64,000 nt of DNA, taken from the NCBI GenBank assembly GCA_963682175.1, contig OY821787.1:27258501-27322500 (forward strand). Direction: 5' to 3'. This DNA comes from Triglochin maritima (lineage: Eukaryota > Streptophyta > Magnoliopsida > Alismatales > Juncaginaceae). A program made the translations under genes and the position numbers. Shown one piece after another: positions 1 through 12,100 of this stretch; the stretch's first letter is position 1, and each line of letters opens with the position of its first letter. The notes beneath the pieces were generated by a model, which worked only from the letters and a program-made list of their open reading frames with translations, was not told where the DNA came from and ran no database searches.

Positions 1-618
1 CATGTTAGTTATGTGTTTGTATTTGTGTTTGCTTGCTTGATTGATTGAAGAAACTTTGTTTTGATGGGTTTTGCCATAAGATTTAGACACCTTCCATGCT
101 TAGCTTTGTTCTTCACATGTGCTCTTGGATGAGTTTTGCCATATCTTTAGACACTTCTCATGCTGAGCCTAATCTTATGATAATGAAGTAGTAATTGCCG
201 ATACATTGTGTGAATGGATTGATAGGTTTTGCCAAATCTTTAGACACTTCCTATACATGAAGACACACATGACACACACACATACATGCATCATTCATCA
301 CTTATTTCACCTCATATGTGCACACACACCACCCCTTAGGGGTTTCTCTTCCATAACTCAAACCTCTTTGTTAGAACTCAAACCTTTTTGTTAGGTCTTT
401 AGGTAGTTTTAAATCAATCTTAGTTGCTTTCTTTTGCATTTGTTACTTACTAGTTTAGTGTAGTTTAGCTTATCATAATTAAATCTGTTTCCCCTTTTTT
501 TGCCACTTGATTTCTGACAAACCAGAGACTCCTCACCTCCTTGTGGATTTACCCATACTTGCCCCATCTTCACCGACGGTTGTGCACTTGCGGTCTAAAT
601 TTTAATCAAATCTAAACA
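1..618 (+). repeat. 3' part of a gypsy-type LTR, cut by the window edge
   Basis: This stretch follows the downstream half of the Retro-1 LTR in order: repeated 'gttttgcca...tagacac' phrases, the 'accccttaggggtt' block, the 'tagtttagtgtagtttag' block, and the final 'gcacttgcgg' motif about 30 bp from the end. It ends in ACA at 618, like other LTRs here. No primer-binding site follows, so it is a 3' LTR or a solo LTR; the rest lies left of the window. It is clearly diverged from Retro-1, so it represents an older or different subfamily. Confidence 0.75.
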
Positions 619-1206
619 GCGACACTCTTGATGAAACAAATTTCATGTGCATTCCTTTCTTCATGACTAATACAAATACGAGGCATAACTTTATCTTGTA
701 TTGGATCAGAATCTTAGACTTCAAACTGCAAAGATTTAGTAAACCCAATTGATACAAATATCGTCTTGTCATTGACAATTAAAAATATACATAATCTAAG
801 ATATAATGGAAGGTTGAAGTGCGTTCTGCTTGTTTGCTAATACGATGTTTCTAAAGAGAGATGACCTCGTAGAAAATCTGGTGGATGAAAACAAAAGGCA
901 ACAATAGATAAGCATTAGCATCGACAATACCAACCAAAGATGAAGAAAAAATCTAAAAAAATGAAGCACAAGAAGTACGATTTAGAGAAACTTACTATTA
1001 TATTGAAATAAGGGAATTGATGCTCCATGAGACATTATTTATTATATAAACACGGGAGGTCTGGAAATCAAATAAACAAATCTTCAAAAGAAATAAAGAA
1101 ACAAAATAAATGCAAAAATAAGAAACTAATTTAAGTGAAAAGGACTTGTATGTCAGCATCTTGATATCTTCAGTATGTACCAGATATAGCTTATGCATTT
1201 GAAAAG
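619..1206. other. AT-rich spacer and probable 3' UTR of the resistance gene
   Basis: No convincing coding sequence. The stretch from about 1000 to 1206 lies just downstream of the resistance-gene stop codon (that gene is on the minus strand) and may be its 3' UTR. I see nothing else recognisable. Confidence 0.4.
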
Positions 1207-4200
1207 CTAGTTGATATGCACGTCAGATATGTTGGAGATTTTGGGCCAATCTGATCCGACATCCTTCCGGCAAGATTCCTTGAGCAATGGGCAATCAAGA
1301 ATTGCCAAATGGATGAGAGAAGGAGGGAGACCATTAGCCGGAAAGGACTTGATTTTGGGACAATTCCATATGTGCAAGCACTGAAGATAGTGGAGCTCGT
1401 AGAGATTTTTTGGAAGAGACTCTAGATTTGAACAACCATTGAAATCCAATTCAAGGAGAGAGTGAGGGAGGCCATTAGTCGGCAAGGACTTGATTTTGGG
1501 GCAATCATATACATGCAAACTCAGAAGAGAGGGGAGGTGGTTTAGGTTTTCTGGAAGAGACTCTAAGTTTGAACAACCACGAAACCCCAAATGATGGAGA
1601 GATGGAGGGAATATAGAGCCCGGTAAGGAGTATGACATTAGGTTCATCCAATTACTGATTTCAACCTCTTTAAGTGAGGTCATATTCTACCACACTTCTC
1701 CCTTGAGTTCTGTGATGTGAGACAAACCTTCAATGGCCAAGTATGTAAGAGATGAAAGTTTCTCAAAGCTCTTTGACATAAAAGCTGTCAACTCATCATG
1801 AGTGAACGAAGATTGGTCAGGTCCAACATTGATTCTTAGTTTCTTGAGTGAAGAAGGCAAAAACCATGTTTTCATCACCATGTCATACAATAGAGCACGA
1901 CAATTAGATAATACCAAATATTCAAGGGAATCAAGACCTTCAAAACCTGAACGCAATAATAACTCCTCACATGATGACATCCTCAACAAGGAGAGCTTTG
2001 TAGCCTTACAAATTGATATTTTCTTTAGTTTTGGACAATCACTGATTTCAAGATATTGCAACTCTGGATGCTCAATAGATTTTAGGGTGAACAAGTTCAA
2101 GCAGTTACATAACACAAACTTTTGTAGAGTTGGCAAAGATTCGTTCAGGTTCTCGTTTTCCTCCGAAGCTAGAAACTCTGCTCCACCATAGTTGTAGATT
2201 TCCAGAATCCTCAAGTACTTATAGGGTTGGAGGCCACAGAGAATTTCATGGTAAGGAATGTCATCTATTATTTTCGACGACCATCTCAGGGTGAGTGAGA
2301 CGAGGTGTTTTTTATCATTTAATCTAGCACGGATTGCTTCCTCTTTGCTAGAAACATTCTCAAGATATTCAATCTCAAGTTCACGAATGTCATTCATATT
2401 CCCCAATTCTTCCATTGTATGACCAACTCCTTTTGACACGTGGAAACATAGTTCTTGCAGTGACGCTAGTTTCCCAACGTTTTTAATTGATGATGTTGAA
2501 ATTAATTCAACTGATGTATATAGATGCCGCAAGTTCACTAATTTGATTATTCCAACTGGGAACTTGTTGAACTGTCGACATCCTTCGACGTTCAACACTT
2601 GGAGATTGTAGAAAGTGCACAAAGATTCAGGCAAACAACTGATATTTGTGAAGCTGAGATCAAGATAGCGGAGATGCTTTATGTGCCATTTTGAAAGTGG
2701 TTTTGTAAACCTCATGTGACTCATCACTAATGCACGCAAATACTTTGCGTTAATGCATATTCCATGTAGACCCTTGTTATTGAAACAACTAGACGGACTT
2801 ATGGAGGATCTCCTAACAACAAGAGTTCTTAAGTTCTTAAGAGTACTCTTGAAATTATTCAACTTTGATGATGTAATCTCAGAGGAAATATTCAAATGGC
2901 GAACATTATAAGGAATATTTTCCCAATCTTCATCATATCTTGAATATAAATACTCATCTTTAGATATTACATGAGCTAAATCATGCAATAAGTCATGCAC
3001 GACGAATGTACGATCTAGATCTGAATTGGCCCACGACATATGAACTTGAATCATGCCCATACTCAACAATGTGTTGATGTAGGTGGTTGCTATATCCTCA
3101 AGAAGCTTATTTCCTTGAGGAAAAACGAATCCATTTGCTATCCAGAACCCTTTCAACATCCTTTCTGTGTATTTATAGTCCTTTGGGAATAAAGAAAGGA
3201 AACCAAAACACGGTTTAAGAGCTCCTGGAAGATGTTGATAACTTAGCCTTAGTGCTTGCATGATGTCGTCCTTCTCCTCTGACAACTTCCACAATTCACT
3301 ATTCAAGATATCATTCCAGTGCTTTACAGACATGTCATACTTCAAGGTGCGACCAATTGTTTTTGCTGCTAGGGGTACACCTTTTAACTTCTCAATGATA
3401 TCTTCACCAATTTTCTCAAGAGTCTTCTGATTGCTTCCCGAGTTCGATCCATCAAAGGCATATCTCTTGAACAAATTCCAGAAATCATCACGAGACAACC
3501 CATTCAACTCAATCGGCTTCATTGAAGACATCATTTTAACAACATTTCGCGACCTTGTTGTCACTAGAATCTTGCTTTTGCTTATCCCCCTTACTGTTAC
3601 AAAAGGTTTCTTGAATTCGTCCCAATTATGTTGTTCCTCATTCCACACATCATCTAGAACTAATAAGAACTTCTTCCCGGTCAATTCTTCCTTAAGTGCC
3701 TTCTGAAGTTCATCGAAGCTTTTGTATTCAGAGGATCGACGAGTGTTTGATTTCTTGGATTGAATCACATCAGAGTCTAAAATTTCTGAAGTTAGCCTTT
3801 TCACATCAAAATTATCTGAAACACAAACCCAGATCTTCAGTTGAAAGTGTTTCTGGATGACTTTATCATTGTAGACGTACCTTGCCAAAGTGGTTTTTCC
3901 GACTCCACCAATACCATAAATTGTGATGACTTGTACACCATTATGTATGGACTTGAGCTGCTTGATAACTTCAGTCTTCTTATAGTCCCTTCCTATCACT
4001 TTCTCATCACCCATCACGGAAGTCGTGACTCTCCCATGTGTAATTTCAGGCATCTCAAGATTTCCCTGTATCAAAGCAGTCAACTGCCTCAAGTTATTGT
4101 TAATAGCAGAAGCCAAGATACTATCCAGATTTTGTTTCATATTGCGAACCCTACGAGAGTACTTACATTTAGTCTTAATATAAGAGATTTTTTTCCACAC

Positions 4201-4497
4201 CTGAGTGTGGCCTTCCACCTCATGTTGTAGCCAACAGTACTGGAGCTCGTCAAGCAAATCATCAGCTTTGTAATTAGCCCTTCTGACCTTTGCAATCCAC
4301 ACCTTAATAACTCCATCTTCTTTAAATTCCATTTTTCTCTCTGCATCAACGAGATAGGCCTTCATCATTTCCAGGGAGTCCTTCATTATTTCAAGATCTT
4401 CATTGAAGCCTAGAAAGGCTCCAACCTCCTTGATTGCCATGGAATCAACTACCAACCGAATGGTGGCACCAAGGATCGATTCTCCCACTCCAGCCAT
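1207..4497 (-). pseudogene. CC-NB-ARC-LRR (CNL) disease-resistance gene with one in-frame stop
   Basis: Intracellular NLR immune receptor of the RGA-like CNL group. These bind ADP/ATP through NB-ARC and trigger defence after sensing a pathogen effector. From the ATG at 4497 the order is: an N-terminal coiled coil (about 1-150) with an EDVID-like 'ADDLLDEL'; P-loop GIGGVGKTT near residue 194; kinase-2 LLVLDDVW near 278; RNBS-B ILVTTRSR; GVPLAAK (GLPL-like) near 372; VHDL in the MHD position near 499; then leucine-rich repeats. A TAG at 1687-1689 ends the frame after 936 aa, but the same frame reopens at once (1684 to 1207) with 159 more codons of typical SLP-type LRRs, giving about 1,096 codons overall. 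No introns are evident. An upstream in-frame ATG at 4548 would add 17 residues; 4497 is preferred because the protein then starts with a CNL-like 'MAGVGES'. It is either a recent pseudogene, a truncated-LRR allele, or an assembly error at one codon. Confidence 0.9.
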
Positions 4498-6228
4498 AGG
4501 ATGATTCAGACAGCACTCACTTATCTGGATGTGTAATAAATTCAACATGAATAATCTCTCTAAACATGAAGTAAGATCATGATATTGGATGAAATGACTA
4601 TCTACAATTTTAAGTTGACAACAAGGATATTTTAAACAATGAAATATTCACCAAAATCTTAAAAACCTCAAATCTTATGAGTTGTCCTAAAGGAGAAGCA
4701 ATCCATTACCCATTCTACATACAATCTCTTAAGGACATTATTCAATGATTTGTTTCCCGATTCTCATTTTTAGAAAATTAACATAGTTTGAAATCCCTCT
4801 TACGTAACCTAGTTTGAAATTAACATAATAATATGTCTACCCTTCGACCAATTAAATAGAAACAAATCCATGAAACAAAATCAATAAAGAAGTTGGGTTA
4901 AGGGAAAATGGCTTGCTCGATCATTTACTAAAACAGTTTGGTTTGATCTAGCTACTCTCCAACAATCAATTAGATGGATCTGAAAGTGCGTCCTTAATAG
5001 CATACCTCAAATCCAAACCAAAACTCGACCTCAACACCGACACCGAAGATGAGTTTCTCCCTCCTTCCTCGTAGACTCTTTCACTTTCTCTTGCTTATAC
5101 TATCACGAAAACTCATAAGTCCAGTTTTCATATAAGAATGCAATAATTGATTGAAGATGAGATAATAATGGGAAGGTGACGAAGAAAAGGTGGAAAACCA
5201 GACCACAACAAAATTGTGGCGGTTTCACTTATATCATATGTTATTATATCTATTGTTGATTAATGAAAGTTGTTCTTGTTTGTCATTGCAATTTTTAAAA
5301 TAAAAAATATGGGTTTTGGATTGTTTGGTTTTGACCTGCTTGTTTGTGGTGAGAAATAGACACTCTATTCTATTTTTGACTTGGAGAGCTAGCTAGCGAA
5401 AGGATCAATGGCAGCCCATGGTTTAGTGCCATTCTGGAATGATGGACGTTTTGCTTTTTGGAGCCCGCTAATAGAAATAAAAATACAATATATACAATAC
5501 AAATTTCTGAGTGCACCATTAAAAAATTTATATCGTCCATAGTTTCAGTTTTGGAGTTGTTTTCTTTAATCCCCAAGTATCTAGTCCATGACGATACCTA
5601 ATAGAAATATAAATAGAAATACAATACCACTATTGTGCTGTGTGGTGGTCCTATCAAAATAAAACCATGTGCGGAATAATAATACCATTTTCAATGCAAA
5701 CAAGGCATGTGTGTCATGTCATTTAGATTTTTTATAGCTTATTATAATTTATAATTAATGTGCAATGGTGATATTTTATTCTGGATGGCTTGGCAACAGT
5801 TGGGTTGTACTTTATGTTTATGGATGTCTGATCCAGACCCATCATTTCGACAGTTTGATTGTGTATTAAATGTAGATAAATTTTATTTATAAATATATAT
5901 ACTTTATATAAATTCTAACCTTGTATTAGAAATTGATTGACTAGCTTCGATCTCTAATCTTAATTAGAGTTTGGTGAATTCTTGGAGGAAATTTCGAGAA
6001 CATCCGACATGCAACTCGATTCTGGATCAAAAAAAGGGGTTGACAATCCTTTTTGGTGTGGTTCTTCTTTTGCATTTTGATATTGTGTATAGTGCATCTA
6101 TATTACAATGCTTTGCATAGTCTTTTGTACATGAAATTTTTGAATAAATATGAAATCCGATCCTATTTACTTGTAACAATTAAAAATTTATACTCAAGCA
6201 TAGGGTACGAAATCCTACATAAAGGTGG
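4498..6228. other. Upstream region of the resistance gene
   Basis: AT-rich, no supported ORF. It should hold the resistance-gene promoter (gene reads leftward). About 680 bp of it (5185-5861) is repeated in inverted orientation at 49283-49935. The right edge is the CACTA-1 target site TAC. Confidence 0.5.
5185..5861 (+). repeat. Copy A of a ~680-bp dispersed inverted repeat
   Basis: Matches the reverse complement of 49283-49935 over nearly its full length, including a short palindrome-like 'ccacaacaaaattgtgg' at one end and 'catcatttcgacagtttga' at the other. Both copies include related spurious reading frames (5370-5576 minus, 49556-49738 plus). I cannot find TIRs or TSDs, so it may be a segmental duplication of resistance-gene flanking DNA or an unclassified non-autonomous transposon. 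Confidence 0.75.
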
Positions 6229-6231
6229 TAC

Positions 6232-6614
6232 CACTACTACAGAAAAGGGAATATACGTCGGATATAAGGGGTTATACACGTCGGATATGAGCACACCCCA
6301 ATCCGACGTCTAGGTGTGTGTCGTCTATACATAGACGTCGGTCATAGTATAGCCGACGTCTATTCCTAACGGATATACGTCGGCTTTAATTAGACTCCGA
6401 CGTGTATTCTTTAATGTATACACGTCGGTTAACAAACATACGACGCCTATACTTTAGGGATAGACGTCGGTTAACTAACATACGACGCCTATACTTTAGG
6501 GATAGACGTCGGTTAACTAACATACGACGCCTATACTTTAGATATAGACGTCGGATTACATAGAAAGCCGACGTCTATTCCTTTCTTCAGATGCATAGAC
6601 GTCGGCTTATAGAT
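6232..6614 (-). repeat. CACTA-1 3' terminal repeat and subterminal repeat array
   Basis: After the terminal repeat, the 11-12 bp motif TATAGACGTCGG and its complement CCGACGTCTATA recur about every 20-40 bp, usually as inverted pairs separated by a short variable loop. In En/Spm such subterminal repeats are the binding sites for TNPA; that role is inferred here. The array is cut at 6614 by Retro-1 and resumes at 15240. Confidence 0.85.
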
Positions 6615-6982
6615 TGATTGACATCATTTCATGCTCATATTTGTATCTTATATCCATTATCTTTCACCTAAACAATGCTATGTCACGAGTTTTATGTTTA
6701 GTTTTCAGGAATAAATAGGTTTGAAGAGATGAAACATAAAAGGACCCAAAAGCTGGGAAAAAGGACTGGATTGTGAGATCTGGGGACCAAGATGCAAGGG
6801 AGAAGGACCTGAACGCAAGACAGAAGGACCTAAGAGCAAAACAGAATACTCCACACCATCATGGGGAGTATTTTAGCAATTGGATTCGGGTCGGAGCTCC
6901 AATAAACAAAGTAGATGCATCCAAGACCACCAAATACACCAAGCAAATCCCAAAACAAGATTCAACTCGATCCGGAAAATTT

Positions 6983-7022
6983 GGACCGCCAATTAGCGGT
7001 CCAAGACCGCCAATTGGCGGTC
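6983..7022 (+). promoter_or_regulatory. Paired palindromes in U3 (GACCGCCAATTGGCGGTC)
   Basis: Two adjacent inverted repeats: GGACCGCCAATTAGCGGTCC (6983-7002) and the perfect 18-nt palindrome GACCGCCAATTGGCGGTC (7005-7022). A diverged pair recurs after the PBS (8174-8212), in the Retro-2 LTR (20591-20628) and in the Retro-2 leader (21926-21962). One copy survives in the solo LTR (near 61560). The function is unknown; protein binding, RNA dimerisation or leader-tail pairing are possible. Confidence 0.8.
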
Positions 7023-7099
7023 ACTTTGGGCCCAAATCCACCAAGTTTTCTCCTGGACGTGTATTAATGTTTGTTTAGGCTATTTTTGGTATTGGTTTA

Positions 7100-7150
7100 G
7101 TCCCACATCGGGAGATTGTCCCGGATTAGCTTTTTCCATGGCTATAAATA
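7100..7150 (+). promoter_or_regulatory. LTR promoter: snRNA-type USE plus TATA box
   Basis: GTCCCACATCG at 7100-7110 matches the plant snRNA upstream sequence element RTCCCACATCG exactly, and TATAAATA lies at 7143-7150. The centres are about 41 bp apart, roughly four helical turns, the spacing known for Pol II-type plant snRNA genes. The transcription start is expected near 7175. The same layout occurs in the 3' LTR and in Retro-2. Confidence 0.7.
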
Positions 7151-8023
7151 GAACTCTTCACCTCCTTTTGTAATCACTCCATATTTTAAGTGGCTATTCT
7201 TCCTACTAGAAGTGAGGCCTTGAAGCACACACTAAAGTAGGAGGATGCTACTTTTAATGTGAGTCATTTTAATACAAGTTTTCTTTATTATGTTGTTTGT
7301 TTTATGTTTCTTGTTTTGCTTTGCTTAATCTCATTTCATTAGTTTTATTAGCTTAGTTAATATGCTTTCTTTGTTTAGTTTAATAATTAGTGTAATGTTT
7401 AGTGAGTAGTTCCATCCCTTTGGGGGGTGGAGTAGATGTACATACATGCAAATGAGAATGGGATGAATGCTTTAATTTCAATGTGTTGATTAAACATGAA
7501 TGTATGCTTGCTTGTTTAGGATAGAATTTATAACTTGATGAGTTTTGCCAAAATGATTAGACACCTCTCATGCTTGTTTAGGTTCTGAAATAAACAACTT
7601 GCATATGTAAATGTTAATCAACCAAGTTGGTGAATAGATTGATAGGTTTTGCCATAACATTTAGACACTTCCTATGCTTGATAAACACCACCTTCATGTG
7701 CTTAAAGAATGTATTCTACACCCACCTCTTTGCTTGTGTGCACTCACTCCACCCCTTAGGGGTTTTCCATTCCTGAAATTCCAGCACATCTATTTTGTTC
7801 TTAGCTTAGTTTTTATTTGATCGTTTATTTCTTTCTTTCGCATTTCGTACTTCTTAGCGTAGTTTAGTGTAGAGTAGTGTAACCAACTCTCTTCTCCATT
7901 ATTTTCGCCACTTGATTTCGTGCAAACAAGAGGCTGCTCACCTCCCTGAGGACGACCCGTACTTGCCACCGCTTCATCGCGGCCGTGGACTTGCGGTTTA
8001 AAATAAAACGTTCAACAAGTTTT

Positions 8024-8041
8024 TGGCGCCGTTGCCGGGGA
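8024..8041 (+). promoter_or_regulatory. Retro-1 primer-binding site (tRNA-Asp)
   Basis: TGGCGCCGTTGCCGGGGA, six bases after the LTR. It is complementary to the 3' end of plant tRNA-Asp(GUC), the usual primer of Athila-type gypsy elements. Confidence 0.9.
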
Positions 8042-9123
8042 GGTGCCAGTCCAGACTCTTGTTTGGACGATTCGAGTGGATTTAATTTTTGTCTTGTAGT
8101 TTTCTTTGTTTCAGGAGACTCACATTGAGAAGGGGAAACATCTGGTGAAGTTTGGAGGCGGTTTGAGAGAAGAAGACCGCCAATCAGCGGTCTACAACCG
8201 CCAACTGGCGGTCTGGTTGTTTCATTTCACCTCGAAATTTCTTTGGAGTATTTCTTTATATGATATAGTGGTCTGGGACTTAATGTGGCATGTTTTGACT
8301 TATAGTTGGTTCCCAGATCAATAATCAAACCTCCCTTAAGCAACTTGGACCCTAAAACTCAAAGCAAAAGATTAGGCATTCTTTTTGTTTAGGCCATGCA
8401 TCATGTATGTGACTTAGGCATTTAGATTGTCTTTTATCTTAGCTTTATTTTCTGTTGCTGAGAGCTGGCGTGAGGTACGCACCTTCTACTCTCATTCATG
8501 CATTTCGTATGAACATGCATTAGTTAGTAGGAAGTGCATTGCAACAAGTGTGAGTTGAGCGTTGTTTGGAGAGTTGATTGCTAGATTTAGGACTCCAAAA
8601 CGCTACTAAGGAGGGGCTGTCCCATAAAAGATAAGGTGGGGGATTTCATCACCCTTTCCTTCGCCCCAAAAACCACACTAATCAAGAGCCTAATTTTAAA
8701 ATCAAGTAGACATTGGCCTTAAGGAATTCAGACGCATTAGGAGAGTGATCCGGTCCCGACCGTCATGACCTGATCGGCGTTGCCCACTTTGTCGATAGTA
8801 GGAGAGACGAGATCCCCGGATCTTGGCTCACTTGCTGGGCTTTGTGGTCCTCGTTGTAGGGAGGTGAGGCGTGTTGAGGCCGTGTGACCTCGCAGTTAGG
8901 CGTCGTCTAGCTGTAAGGACCTATAGCGACCTTAGGATTGCTTGAGCCTTGTTTGCTTGTGTGCTTCTACCTGTACCCATCCGCCGTAGCATAAGGACTT
9001 CTTCCCTTCTCTCCTGAGTCATTCGTTCTCTCCTGTGTTCCCCTGTCTTCTCCTCTACGCACATTCTTTGTTAGAAAAAAAAAAGAAAAAAAAGTTTTGT
9101 TTTGTGTGTGTGCACCTTTGTGC
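8042..9123 (+). other. Retro-1 untranslated leader
   Basis: Between PBS and gag, with no supported ORF. It holds a second pair of palindromes (8174-8212). Its segment 8331-9070 is homologous to DNA upstream of tnpD in CACTA-1 (28817-29622, reverse complement) and CACTA-2 (38341-39147). A poly-A-rich tract (9075-9093) precedes gag. It probably carries the packaging signal, which is inference. Confidence 0.7.
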
Positions 9124-12100
9124 ATGCTTTCGTGGACACGAGACGAGAGTGGTCGTTTGACGAGGAGCGTTGTCAATCCGGCTTCGGTCATAGATTTCTC
9201 GACACCTCCCTCCTCTCGTGTCGCACGTAGTCCGGGTTCAATGGCTGCTAATTTCCGTGAGGAGGAGCAGTTGCTGGACCCACCTGTTCGACCAGTGCTT
9301 CCAGTTGTCGTTCCCATACCTCTACGTGATCGATGCTACCCGAGCCGTACAGCTCTACCCTCATGCATCGTATTGCCAAAGGCTAATGGGAACCATTTTG
9401 AGGTTAAGCCTCAGTTTATCTCCATGCTCCCTCATTTCACTGGGAAAGGTGACCCCTATATCTTTCTCAGGGAATTTGAGGAGGTCTGTGCTATGTTCAA
9501 GCTGCAACAACTTAGCACAGACTCCATCCATCTTAGGCTTGTCCCCTTTGCGCTGAAGGATGATGCCAAGAAGTGGTTGTACAGCAACCAGGCGAATTCC
9601 TTTAGGACTTGGGATGAGTTTCAATCTGCATTCCTCAAGAAGTACTTTCCTAATCATCGGACTCAAAAATTGAGGAACGAAATCAATTCGTTCTATCAAC
9701 ATGAGACCGAACCATTTCATGCATATCTTGAGAGGTTCAAAGAGCTACTATCCTCGTGCCCTCACCATGGCATTGAGTTGTGGCGTCTTTGTCAGATTGT
9801 GTATGAGGGTCTTCACATCCCGTCCAGAACGCTCCTTGAGTCCATGTGTCAAGGAGAGTTCTTGGGAAAGGATGAAAGGGAGGCATGGGCCTTCCTAGAA
9901 GACCTCGCTGAGAAAACCATGCAGTGGGAGAGTGTGAGGGAACCACCTGCATCATCTAGTATAGGAGCGAGGATCGCGAATGCAAACTCGACTAGATCGG
10001 GTACCGCATTTGCTATCGATACCACTACGGCCACCGAGGCACGCATGGCGGCCTTAATGCGCCGTATGGACTCGATTGAGCTCCAAAACCAACAAAGTGC
10101 ACCTCACATGTCTACATCTGGTCCAGTTCCCTGTCATTCATGTGGTAGGATAGGTCATGTAGAAAGCGAGTGTGAGTCCATTCCTCCTGAGATGGAGCGT
10201 GTCAACGCCGTCTATGATAGAGCCAGGAATGACCCATACTCATCATCTTATAATCCTGGATGGAGGAACCACCCCAATTTTTCATGGAACCAAACTAATG
10301 CCCCGGGTGGTCCTCCAAACTCCTCTAGACCACCTTACCAATCACACCAACCTCCCATGCATGCGCAATCCTATCAGCCACCCCAAGCGCAAACCACCAA
10401 TCAATCGGGTTTCCCAAATTCTAATAATATGGAAACTCGATTCAATTCGCTTGAGACCTTGACTCGTGGACTTGGAAACTCAATGAAAAATTTTATGTCT
10501 ACCACAAGTCAAGTTCTCACTTCAAATCAGCAGACCATGAAATCTCTAGAGCTTCAGATGGGCCAATTGGCTCAGTCTGTACATGAAAGAGAGAGAGGGT
10601 CTTTTCCTAGCCAGCCTGAGGCTAACCCCCGCATGTACCAACAACAACAAATGCAAAATGAGAATGTGGTACCTCGGGGGAGGCAAGTGAACCATGTGGA
10701 GGAACCTGTTCACCATGTCAATTCCATTGTGACCTTAAGGAATGGAAAACAGGTTGACAATCACATTTCCTTGCCACACCCACCACCATCTATGCAGCCC
10801 CTCAGTGGGAATGGTGGTGAAGAAGAAGCTGAGGGTGAGGGTAATACACCAAAGCTTTCTTCTCAGGCACAGCAGAAAACCTACCTGCCAAAAGCTCCCT
10901 ATCCAAGTAGGTTAAACAAAAAGCAGAGTGACAACATGGACAAGATATTAGAGGTGTTTAAGCAAGTGAAGGTTAACATCCCCTTGTTGGATGTCATCCA
11001 ACAAATACCTCAATATGCCAAAGTGTTGAAGGATCTCTGCACAACCAAGAGGAAGACCAATGTTCCTAAGAAAGCATTCTTGGCTGCAAATATCAGCTCA
11101 CTTTTGTCCAATCCTACCTACACAAAATACAAGGACCCTGGGTGTCCTACTATTCAGTGTACGATTGGGGACACTAGACTGAGCAATGTTTTGCTTGATT
11201 TAGGATCAGCGGTCAACCTCCTCCCATTCTCTGTTTATCAACAGTTGAACTTGGGAGAATTAAAACCAACTAAGATCACCCTCCAATTGGCAGATAGATC
11301 CATTCGTATTCCCATGGGGATTATCGAGGACGTGCTTATCAAGGTTGGAGATTTTATATTTCCAGTCGATTTTGTTGTCCTCGATACCAATCCTGTTGCG
11401 AACACCCACTCTCAAATACCTTTGATTTTGGGTAGACCATTTCTGGCAACCTCCAATGCCTTGATTAATTGTAGAAATGGTCTCATGAAGCTCTCATTCG
11501 GTAACATGAGTGCCGAGTTTCATGTGTTCAACTCTGGTAGGCAACAGGAACCCATGGATGAACCTTTAAATCTCAATCTCATCCGCCAATTGGAGAAAGC
11601 ACCACAAAATCAACGAACACCTCTAACACCAATGCAACCCGTTGAGAATGTTTGTAGGCTCAGCGAAGACTCATTGCCTGTCTTTGCAATGCAACAGAGT
11701 GAGCTGGCCTCGAACATGAATGTCCAAAGGGAGTGTTCGTTGCATGATTCAGTTGAGAGTACTAGTGAGAGTGAGACACCTCATCATATGCCTATACCAG
11801 AAGGTGTCTCTACCTCATGTCCCATGGCCATTGAGCCATTTGAGCTTCATTTTGACTCCAACAAGGACCCACCTATGACCGAGCTTATGCTTGATGATCT
11901 AAATGATGGTGGGAGGTCCTTGTTGGATGACTTGGGGAGAAGCCCCATTTTTAGTGATGCAGGTCTGCTGCATCCATCGAATGAGCCTGAGCAACTCATT
12001 CCGATGCACCCGCCTATTGGTTGGAGGGTTTTCTTCGATGAGCAATTAAACCCTAATGAGGCAACACAACTTCATTCTTTGTTGCCCACACCCAACCAAT

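Larger units (their letters stand above)
6615..8017 (+). repeat. Retro-1 5' LTR
   Basis: Begins TGATTGACATC and ends ACGTTCAACA. Contains paired palindromes (6983-7022), an snRNA-type USE plus TATA promoter (7100-7150), and the 'accccttaggggtt' block near 7750. Its partner is 13832-15234, of identical length. Confidence 0.95.

Noticed and set aside
1802..4230. Plus-strand frames of 91-129 codons opposite the resistance gene
   Set aside because: Antisense shadows of the CNL coding frame, with no domain similarity.
6773..7078. 101-codon frame in U3 of both LTR families (same length in Retro-1 and Retro-2)
   Set aside because: It starts with GTG, not ATG, lies upstream of the TATA box, and is broken by a stop in the solo LTR. 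Equal length probably reflects absence of indels, not coding.
9097..9123. Upstream extension of the Retro-1 gag frame
   Set aside because: The extended start is TTG; the first ATG is at 9124.
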